From an uncultured bacterium (GTDB taxonomy: Bacteria > Cyanobacteriota > Vampirovibrionia > Gastranaerophilales > Gastranaerophilaceae): a stretch of 64,000 bases of DNA. Each line of letters starts with the position of its first letter. Positions within the stretch are counted from its first letter, which is position 1. The position numbers were made by a program, and so were the translations under genes. Where the stretch lies: assembly GCA_902761735.1 (NCBI GenBank), contig CACWLL010000003.1, positions 1-64,000 of the forward strand, written 5' to 3'. This document shows positions 32,310 to 38,964 of the stretch, in pieces. Below the pieces are notes generated by a model. That model was not told the DNA's origin, did no database searches, and saw only the letters and a list, made by a program, of their open reading frames with translations.

Positions 32310-33434
32310 TTATGCGCTGAATGATTTGTAAGAATTATCAATATTCTTATTGATTAAATCTTTCATAACGCTGTATTCTGTTTGCAGAGCATTATGTTCT
32401 GTATCAAGCTTTTTCAACTCTAAATCATATTTGTTATCTTTTGCTTCAAGTTTTGCCAATTTATTTTTATAATCTTGTTCTGCAAGAGCTATTTTTCTTT
32501 CATCAGTTACATCTTGAATTGATTGATCAGAATCAATAGATGTTGATTTAAATTTTCTTTCAACCACAGAGTATTGTTCTAATAAGAGATTTCCTGCTCT
32601 TAATTCATTTTCAAACCAAGTATTATCCTTTAAAGTTTCATTTTCTTTTAGTTCGGTATAATATCCGTTGGAAGCCATTTTATGGAACAGGTTTTTCAGA
32701 TAATTTACATACCCGACATTATCAGGAACCGAAGTATTCTTCAAAGTTTTAGCAGAATCAGATGCACCGTAATAACTTTCTGTTAATGCTACTGCGTAAT
32801 CATAAAAGTCACGCTGTTCTTCATTTGCGCCTTCATAGTTAAGAGCTTTTGTTATACCCATATAAGTATATGTAGGATAACCGTCATAAGGTCCCGTACT
32901 AAATGATGTATAACCAAAATCAAGCCCGTGTTCTTCATCTTCACCTATATGAAGACCCACTGAAGTTAAATATTGGTCCCAAGCCTCGTGTACAGCTTTG
33001 TATGCATAAGCCTTCTGTGCCGGAGTTGCACTTTCATCATTTGCTTTAACGGTAATATTTGATTGTGAATAACCGAGATTGGCAAGAAACATATTAAAAT
33101 CACCATTTCCTGCCTCAAACGCTTTAGCCACTTCTTTTGTAACAAGGACTTGTCCTTTTTTATCCGTTACAACATATTGAGCACCGTTTGCAACCGTATT
33201 ATATCCCGTGATAAGTGCATATGAAATATCTGTATATATTTCTTCAGAGCCGTTAAATCCTGTAAGTACGGTCAACTTTGTCGCTTTTAAAGCATCAAGG
33301 TATTCTCTATTGGCTTGCTCTGTTTGGTCAGCAAGACGAATCTTAGCATACGAAACAGCCTGTCCTGAGTGTTCATTATCACTAAGACGAGCGGTTATGC
33401 TCAATAATCTCGCTTGTGATGCAGCCATACCCAT
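32310..33434 (-). CDS. MGxAASQARLL-family protein, paralogue 1
   Basis: A 374-aa protein of no family I can name. The N-terminus GMAASQARLLSITARLSDNE and a long helix (residues 1-60) precede a variable centre. A C-terminal coiled coil (about 300-374) contains KLDTEHNALQTEYSVMKDLI. The paralogue at 43828-45507 has the same N- and C-terminal motifs with a longer centre. Conserved helical ends with a variable centre resemble flagellin and hook-associated protein architecture. A sigma-28-like promoter sequence lies upstream (33480-33506). There is no classical signal peptide. Function inferred only. Confidence 0.7.
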   Translation of the reverse strand: MGMAASQARLLSITARLSDNEHSGQAVSYAKIRLADQTEQANREYLDALKATKLTVLTGFNGSEEIYTDISYALITGYNTVANGAQYVVTDKKGQVLVTKEVAKAFEAGNGDFNMFLANLGYSQSNITVKANDESATPAQKAYAYKAVHEAWDQYLTSVGLHIGEDEEHGLDFGYTSFSTGPYDGYPTYTYMGITKALNYEGANEEQRDFYDYAVALTESYYGASDSAKTLKNTSVPDNVGYVNYLKNLFHKMASNGYYTELKENETLKDNTWFENELRAGNLLLEQYSVVERKFKSTSIDSDQSIQDVTDERKIALAEQDYKNKLAKLEAKDNKYDLELKKLDTEHNALQTEYSVMKDLINKNIDNSYKSFSA

Positions 33435-33479
33435 AAGTTTGTATCCCGTCCTTTCATAAAGTCGTAACTTGTACCATGT

Positions 33480-33506
33480 ATTACGGTGTTTAGGGCGGAA
33501 ACTTTA
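33480..33506 (-). promoter_or_regulatory. Sigma-28-like promoter of paralogue 1
   Basis: Minus-strand TAAAGTTT (33499-33506), an exact match to the flagellar sigma -35 consensus, an 11-nt spacer, then ACCGTAAT (33480-33487; consensus GCCGATAA). It lies about 45 nt upstream of the start codon. Confidence 0.5.
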
Positions 33507-33681
33507 ATTTTTCAATTCTATTTGTTAAGAGATTGTAACAATATATTTATCGCATGCAACACTGCAAAGAACTTCTTCACTTATTACCTTATTACCATTC
33601 TGCCTCACACACTTTACAAACATATAATTTTATTTCTAATAAGTAACCTTTAACATATTGTTACAAATTGCCCGAAGCATG

Positions 33682-33703
33682 CTCGACGTGATAAACTGTC
33701 GAG
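33682..33703 (+). promoter_or_regulatory. Leader hairpin of the diguanylate cyclase gene
   Basis: Inverted repeat CTCGAC (33682-33687) and GTCGAG (33698-33703), 22 nt upstream of the start codon of the GGDEF gene. It could be an mRNA hairpin or an operator. Confidence 0.35.
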
Positions 33704-33725
33704 TATAGAGGAGAGTAGGTATTTG

Positions 33726-34598
33726 ATGAAAAATATCATTGTTTATACAACGAAAAATAATTCAGCACTTGCCGACGTTTTGGCAGGTATTGAAGATGTA
33801 AACGTAAGATTGGAAGATGCATCAAAATTAAGAGAATATGAAACTCTTAATGCAGGATTGCTTGTAATAGAAGATGTTCCTGACATAAAAGATGTATTAA
33901 TGGTTACAAAATTCAAATCACCGGTATTATTTATCGGAGAAACATTTAAAGGAACTACTGTACGTGCCGTAACTTATGATTTGATAAAGACACCAATTGA
34001 CAACGAAGAGCTCGTTATAAGAGCAAAATCATTGTTAAAAGTTAAGGAATTGCGTGATAAGATTACACAAGTTTCTACAACGGATGAACTTACCGGCTTA
34101 CACAACAGAAAGTATTTGCACGAACGTTTAGAACAAGAAATTTCCCGTTCAAGACGTTACGGAACAAAACTTTCTTGCCTTTTGTTTGACCTTGACTTCT
34201 TCAAAGTTGTAAATGACATATACGGTTACGATTGGGGCGATGTACTTCTTCGCTCAATTGCAGATAAACTTAAACAGCTTATCCGTAAAGAAGATATATT
34301 AACCCGCTATGGAGATGAGGAATTTCTTTTAATTCTGCCTAATACATCTGAAGAAAATGCATTCTTGTTTGCGGAACGTTTCAGAAGAGATATTGAAAGA
34401 ATGGAATTTATTCCTGCAGGGGAAGAAGAAAGACATCCGATTACAATTTCCGGCGGGATTTCAACTTATCCATGCTTAGAAAATGTCGATGAGGATGTAA
34501 ATACAATTATCAGATATGCGGAACACGCATTATATAACGCTAAGAAACGCGGTAAAAATAAAATTGTTCAATTCTCACAGTTAAATTTGGGAGAATAG
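33726..34598 (+). CDS. Diguanylate cyclase with GDEEF active-site variant
   Basis: A 290-aa protein. Residues 1-105 resemble a degenerate receiver domain without the usual phosphorylation set. Residues 118-285 form a GGDEF domain: TDELTGLHNRKYL, FDLDFFKVVNDIYG, and RYGDEEFLLILP. The signature is GDEEF (196-200) instead of GG(D/E)EF; the catalytic acid Glu198 is kept while the second Gly is Asp. The RxxD inhibition site (RKED, 187-190) is at the correct five-residue spacing. The ATG at 33726 follows GGAGAG. Probably makes c-di-GMP; activity is uncertain because of the variant. Confidence 0.82.
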   Translation: MKNIIVYTTKNNSALADVLAGIEDVNVRLEDASKLREYETLNAGLLVIEDVPDIKDVLMVTKFKSPVLFIGETFKGTTVRAVTYDLIKTPIDNEELVIRAKSLLKVKELRDKITQVSTTDELTGLHNRKYLHERLEQEISRSRRYGTKLSCLLFDLDFFKVVNDIYGYDWGDVLLRSIADKLKQLIRKEDILTRYGDEEFLLILPNTSEENAFLFAERFRRDIERMEFIPAGEEERHPITISGGISTYPCLENVDEDVNTIIRYAEHALYNAKKRGKNKIVQFSQLNLGE

Positions 34599-34653
34599 AA
34601 CGAAAACAGACTTCCTTTCTGAACACTTATATAGTGTAAAAATCTGGTTATTT

Positions 34654-34682
34654 AGGCGATTTAATAATCGCCTTTTTATTTT
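34654..34682 (+). terminator. Terminator after the diguanylate cyclase gene
   Basis: Perfect 8-bp stem AGGCGATT/AATCGCCT with a TAAT loop followed by TTTTATTTT. Confidence 0.85.
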
Positions 34683-34707
34683 GCAAGCATAATATATGTT
34701 CTAATCG

Positions 34708-35940
34708 TTATCTTGTATATTTCCTATCAACTAATTCATCCGGCAAAAACTGCTGGTGATACTCAGGGTCTGAATGAGAATATACATAACCTTCTCCAAA
34801 ACCGTACTTAGCGGCATCCTTATAATGGGAATCTCTTAGATGCATAGGAGGAGGATAATCTTTACCATGGGCAATATCCGAAAGAGCAGCATCAATCGCA
34901 CATACTGTTTCATTAGATTTTTTTGCACGAGCAACATAAATTACAGCCTGAGCAAGCGGAATTCTCCCCTCCGGTAACCCTAAAAGTTCAACGGCCCTAT
35001 ACGCATTCACCGCCAAATTAAATGCCATAGGATCGGCATTCCCTACATCTTCTGCAGCACAGGTAATTAATCTACGTGCAATAAATCTTGGGTCTTCTCC
35101 GGCAGCTATCATTTTTGCAAGATAATATATTGCAGCATCAGGGTCACTTCCCCTTAAACTTTTTTGAAAAGCAGAAGCACAATCATAATGCTCTTGACGA
35201 GAATACATTGTGTTACGTTTTTGACAGATTTCTTCAATAATTTTTACGGTTAAATTTCTCCTGCCATCAACTAAATCGCTTGCGAAATAAGCATTCTCCG
35301 CTATATTCAAAGCGGAGCGAGCATCTCCCCTTGCGAGATTTATAATAAAATCAAACACCCCTTTATCACAATCCATAGGGACATATTGTTGAACAAGATA
35401 AGCCAAACCACGCTTGATAATTTTAAACATACTTTCATCATCAATAGGATTAAGCCTTATAACCTGCGCCCTTGAAAGTAATGCCGGAACGACCTGAAAA
35501 GACGGATTTTCGGTAGTAGAGCCGATTAAGAACAATGTCCCGTTTTCAAGATGAGGCAATAATGCATCCTGTTGTGTTTTTGAATAACGATGAATTTCAT
35601 CAATGAAAAGAATGGTTTTAGTTCCGCTGCGAAGTGCCATTTTTGCATTTTCAACGGCTTCTTTAATATCTTTTACTCCGGAGGTTACTGCTGATATTTC
35701 AATAAAATTTGCACTTGTTTTTGTCGCAATCAAACGTGCAAGAGTTGTTTTACCGCATCCCGGAGTACCCCAAAAAATCATAGAAAACAATCTGTTTGTC
35801 TGCAAGAGATTTAATAGCGGACTGTTTGGAGCAATGACATTACTTTGCCCTAAAAACTCCTCTAAAGTTTTTGGTCTTATTGCATCCGCCAAAGGAATCT
35901 GCTTATTTTGATTTTCCAACTCCGTAAACAAGTCTGCCAT
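34708..35940 (-). CDS. rarA: Replication-associated recombination protein A (RarA/MgsA)
   Basis: A 410-aa AAA+ ATPase acting at stalled replication forks. PLADAIRPKTLEEFLGQ is the N-terminal signature, GTPGCGKTTLA the Walker A, LFIDEIHRYSKTQQDALLPH the Walker B, and STTENPSFQVVPALLSRAQV sensor 1 with the arginine finger. The C-terminal tetramerisation domain has GEDPRFIARRLITCAAEDVG and ARAKKSN. The length is slightly short of E. coli RarA (447). Monocistronic. Confidence 0.94.
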   Translation of the reverse strand: MADLFTELENQNKQIPLADAIRPKTLEEFLGQSNVIAPNSPLLNLLQTNRLFSMIFWGTPGCGKTTLARLIATKTSANFIEISAVTSGVKDIKEAVENAKMALRSGTKTILFIDEIHRYSKTQQDALLPHLENGTLFLIGSTTENPSFQVVPALLSRAQVIRLNPIDDESMFKIIKRGLAYLVQQYVPMDCDKGVFDFIINLARGDARSALNIAENAYFASDLVDGRRNLTVKIIEEICQKRNTMYSRQEHYDCASAFQKSLRGSDPDAAIYYLAKMIAAGEDPRFIARRLITCAAEDVGNADPMAFNLAVNAYRAVELLGLPEGRIPLAQAVIYVARAKKSNETVCAIDAALSDIAHGKDYPPPMHLRDSHYKDAAKYGFGEGYVYSHSDPEYHQQFLPDELVDRKYTR

Positions 35941-36000
35941 AATTGCATTATATCATGGAAATTTAGCAGGGTTGATAACAAGTAAACAAATTTTTAACGA

Positions 36001-36030
36001 AAAAAGCGGCATTAAAACAATGCCGCTTTT
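36001..36030 (-). terminator. Terminator of rpmB
   Basis: Ten-bp stem AAGCGGCATT (36004-36013) and AATGCCGCTT (36019-36028) with an AAAAC loop. The minus strand ends in TTTTT. It lies 20 nt downstream of the rpmB stop codon. Confidence 0.85.
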
Positions 36031-36049
36031 TCAGAATTTTATTCAAGCA

Positions 36050-36241
36050 TTATATAGCTTTTTGTACTTTACCTGCTTTTAAACAAGATGTACAAACTCT
36101 AATTCTCTTAGTTTGACCGTTTACAATAGCCTTAACTGACTGCAAGTTAGGTTCTTGTGTATGAACAATCTGTTTATGAGAGAATGTTAATTTAGCTGCT
36201 TTAATCGGTGCTTTACCGCATATTTCACAATGTTTTGCCAT
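36050..36241 (-). CDS. rpmB: 50S ribosomal protein L28
   Basis: A 63-aa L28: AKHCEICGKAPIKAAKLTFS at the start and IRVCTSCLKAGKVQKAI at the end. Two CxxC pairs form the zinc-binding C+ version. Length is typical. It binds 23S rRNA in the large subunit. A separate terminator follows. Confidence 0.96.
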   Translation of the reverse strand: MAKHCEICGKAPIKAAKLTFSHKQIVHTQEPNLQSVKAIVNGQTKRIRVCTSCLKAGKVQKAI

Positions 36242-36342
36242 AATAATTTTCCTTTTCTAGCTAGTTTCGTACTACAATAATATCGGAAAAATCATAAAAA
36301 TCAAGTGGCATGTTAATTTTGATTAAGTGAACTTAGACTATT

Positions 36343-36822
36343 TTATTTATTAGCATATTTTAAAAAAATTTGAACTTTTGTTTGCATCATCTCTTCAATA
36401 ATAAGCCATTCACCGTTCGGTTGTTTTTGGATAATCATGTATGTCCTCAACCTATATTTTTCTCCTGACGGCTGCCTAAGAGAGGAAATTTTAATTCCGT
36501 TTGAAATTTTCTCGGCTCTTATATTTGTGTAACTGTTTTTATAACGACGTAAACGTGCAGTTTTTTGCCCAAGTTGTAATTGCCTCAGATATGTATTTGT
36601 GTCTGTTTCAATATCCTCTAAAGCACCGTCCGGCTTTATTACTTGTCGGATAATCCTTGCATTCGGGGAATACATCTGCAAAATTGATTTATCATAACTG
36701 TTTGCGGCATTCACATATCGTTTAAAAAATTTTATCGCATCAGCGGTATCATCCGCAAATACAACACTGTTAGCAATACATAACAGTCCGACAATTATAA
36801 GAATATATCCGAATTTTTTCAT
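36343..36822 (-). CDS. Exported NTF2-like protein
   Basis: A 159-aa protein with a signal peptide (MKKFGYILIIVGLLCIANSV, cleavage probably at VFA-DD). The mature part has an NTF2/SnoaL-like pattern: helix AIKFFKRYVNAANSYDKSI, strand YSPNARIIRQV, then RLRTYMIIQKQPNGEWLIIE. Such folds bind small molecules or act as assembly factors. Partner unknown. Confidence 0.6.
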   Translation of the reverse strand: MKKFGYILIIVGLLCIANSVVFADDTADAIKFFKRYVNAANSYDKSILQMYSPNARIIRQVIKPDGALEDIETDTNTYLRQLQLGQKTARLRRYKNSYTNIRAEKISNGIKISSLRQPSGEKYRLRTYMIIQKQPNGEWLIIEEMMQTKVQIFLKYANK

Positions 36823-36895
36823 AAATTTCCTCTCAATAATATGCTAAATCCGATAAATATATATTCCATTCTCCGTATGGGGAATTGCGTATTAC

Positions 36896-36923
36896 TTCAC
36901 AAAAATATTTCAGCATGTATAAT
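36896..36923 (+). promoter_or_regulatory. Promoter of the WecA-like gene
   Basis: TTCACA (36896-36901), 16-bp spacer, TATAAT (36918-36923). It lies between an upstream in-frame ATG and the ATG at 36957, which supports the latter as the real start. Confidence 0.5.
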
Positions 36924-36956
36924 TTGGGTATAGAAAATTTAAGGTACACAAACATC

Positions 36957-37994
36957 ATGATTATAAAATTAACACATGCACATGTTATCGGAACAATAAT
37001 GGCATATATCTTTGGGGTTTTCTTAGTGCCGTTGGTTATCAGTTTTTCTAAAAAAGAAGGGCTTGTAGACTTGCCAAATGACAGAAAAATACATAAAAAA
37101 CCTATATCAAGAATAGGCGGAGTTGCTATTTGGCTTAGCACCATGCTTACCTTTTTATGCTTGGTGTTTATGAGCTATTATCCAACAGGCAGTTTGCTAT
37201 CCGGAATATTATTGGGAAGTTCCATGATGTTTTTATTGGGACTTGTTGATGACATTTATAATTTACCCGCTAAGTTCAAGCTTTTAATACAATTATCAAT
37301 TGCAACAATGGTATACTTACTCGGTGTACAAATAAATTCTATACCGTTCTTCGGCGGGTTTGAATTGGGATTTTGGTCTTATCCGCTGACAATATTATGG
37401 ATTGTAGGGATTAGTAACGCTCTTAATTTTATTGATGGTGTAGACGGTTTAGCAGGTTCTGTTACCACAATAAATTCAATTACACTGGCAATTATTGCAT
37501 TGGCAATGGTTCCGCCAAATCCGATTATTGCCCTTATAGGATTTATCCTTGCAGGTTCAATGCTTGCATTTTTAACATACAACTTTAATCCCGCAAAAAT
37601 ATTTATGGGAGATAGCGGAGCATTATTTTCAGGCTTTTTACTTGCAACAATTTCTATTACTGGAGTTATGAAAGCTGCGACCGTTGCAATTTTGCTACCA
37701 TTTGTTGTCCTTGCGGTTCCGATTATGGATATAACATATTCCAGCTTACGCAGAATTTTTAAGGGACAATCTCCGTTTGTAGCCGATGCGGAACATATTC
37801 ATCACAAATTGCTCCATGCCGGTTTTTCTCAGAAAAAGACCGTTGTGATTTTAACATCATGTGCAATTATTGCCGGAGCATTTGCAACATTATTTATGGG
37901 AGAGAATACTATCAAAGTATACTTTGTCACAATAGCCATAATAGTTTTGATAATGTTGTTACTAAATTTCATAAAGGTGTTGACAAAAAAATAA
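36957..37994 (+). CDS. WecA/TagO-type undecaprenyl-phosphate phosphosugar transferase
   Basis: A 345-aa integral membrane enzyme with about ten to eleven transmembrane helices. It transfers a phospho-N-acetylhexosamine from UDP-sugar to undecaprenyl phosphate, starting surface glycan synthesis. Motifs: DLPNDRKIHKKPISRIGGVA, GLVDDIYNLPAKFKLLIQ with the DD pair, NALNFIDGVDGLAG, KIFMGDSGALFSGF, and the cytoplasmic EHIHHKLLHAGFS, which marks WecA-type rather than MraY-type enzymes. The ATG at 36957 is chosen because a promoter (36896-36923) lies inside a longer possible frame. It precedes a block of glycosyltransferases. Confidence 0.9.
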   Translation: MIIKLTHAHVIGTIMAYIFGVFLVPLVISFSKKEGLVDLPNDRKIHKKPISRIGGVAIWLSTMLTFLCLVFMSYYPTGSLLSGILLGSSMMFLLGLVDDIYNLPAKFKLLIQLSIATMVYLLGVQINSIPFFGGFELGFWSYPLTILWIVGISNALNFIDGVDGLAGSVTTINSITLAIIALAMVPPNPIIALIGFILAGSMLAFLTYNFNPAKIFMGDSGALFSGFLLATISITGVMKAATVAILLPFVVLAVPIMDITYSSLRRIFKGQSPFVADAEHIHHKLLHAGFSQKKTVVILTSCAIIAGAFATLFMGENTIKVYFVTIAIIVLIMLLLNFIKVLTKK

Positions 37995-38008
37995 TCTTGT
38001 GATATAAT
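37980..38008 (+). promoter_or_regulatory. Consensus sigma-70 promoter of the 209-aa gene
   Basis: TTGACA (37980-37985), 17-bp spacer, TATAAT (38003-38008): a perfect consensus. The -35 overlaps the final codons of the wecA-like gene. The predicted transcript has a leader of about 180 nt before the ATG at 38193. Confidence 0.85.
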
Positions 38009-38104
38009 CCGTCATGGATTTGATTACTCAGTTTTACGTAATTAAGGTTTAGTGTTTTAATTATTTAAAATATTTAAGTGCAAATTCACCACATATACAG
38101 TAAA

Positions 38105-38131
38105 TTGAAGTTTTTTAGTGTGAAACTTCAA
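38105..38131 (+). promoter_or_regulatory. Leader hairpin of the 209-aa gene
   Basis: Perfect 9-bp stem TTGAAGTTT (38105-38113) and AAACTTCAA (38123-38131) in the middle of the long 5' leader. It may stabilise the mRNA or regulate translation; no known riboswitch is recognised. Confidence 0.45.
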
Positions 38132-38192
38132 CACACACGACGTGTATGTACATAAGAGTGATAGAGATTAGTTAAGTAAAGGTTTATTAACT

Positions 38193-38822
38193 ATGGCAAG
38201 AGTAGAATCATTAAACACAAATGTTTACAGTCCTTATTCAGTATTCAATTCAATGGGTAAAGGCGTAGTTATTGGCGGTGTAGCAGGTTACGCAGCAAAA
38301 TACATGTTGCCGCTCAGTGAAGCTGAAAAGGATAACGAGTACAAAATCGTTACAAACGATATCAAAAGACAAGCCGGCAGATCAAAAGGTATTCCGATTG
38401 AAGCTATCAGAAACCTCGAAACAAGAACCCCTGCGCAGGATGTATTTTTGAAAATGGTTGATGCAGGTGTAGACACATACTTGGCAGACGAAAAAGCAAC
38501 CCTTGAAGGACTTGCAGATTCTGCTAAGGGTAAAAGCGGCACAAAAACGTTAAAAGACAATATTGCTTCAATCAGAAGATCGTTGAAAATGAACAGAATT
38601 ATTAAAGAAGCAAATCTTGATGCTGACGGCATTAAAGAATTGAAAAACATCATAGCTCAAGTTAATGAAAAAGCGAGAGTAAATACCGAATACTTCTTAA
38701 AAAGTTATGACTCTGCTACAAAAGCTATGAAACGTCCGACCATTGCATTCGTTACTATGGGTGCAGTTGCAGGTTTCTTTGGCGGACTAATCCATAATGT
38801 TATTAAAGGTCAAAACGCTTAA
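38193..38822 (+). CDS. Hypothetical membrane-associated protein with strong promoter
   Basis: A 209-aa protein of unknown family. Two hydrophobic glycine-rich segments lie near the ends (GKGVVIGGVAGYAAKYML at about 23-40 and FVTMGAVAGFFGGLIHNVI at about 185-203) with a basic helical middle. The gene has a consensus promoter, a long leader with a hairpin and a terminator, all signs of high expression. It stands between glycan genes in the same direction but is transcribed on its own. Confidence 0.65.
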   Translation: MARVESLNTNVYSPYSVFNSMGKGVVIGGVAGYAAKYMLPLSEAEKDNEYKIVTNDIKRQAGRSKGIPIEAIRNLETRTPAQDVFLKMVDAGVDTYLADEKATLEGLADSAKGKSGTKTLKDNIASIRRSLKMNRIIKEANLDADGIKELKNIIAQVNEKARVNTEYFLKSYDSATKAMKRPTIAFVTMGAVAGFFGGLIHNVIKGQNA

Positions 38823-38852
38823 CCTATCAGCGTTTTGATGTGTTCTACAAAG

Positions 38853-38882
38853 GCTCTCTCGAGTTTTCTCGGAGGGTTTTTT
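38853..38882 (+). terminator. Terminator after the 209-aa gene
   Basis: Imperfect stem GCTCTCTCGAG/CTCGGAGGG with one bulge and a TTTT loop, followed by TTTTTTG. Confidence 0.6.
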
Positions 38883-38964
38883 GTTTTGACCATTTTTCTA
38901 TAAATTTATGCCACAATACATTTTTTGTGATACCATAAGACAATAATAACGTTTTGGAGAGAAT

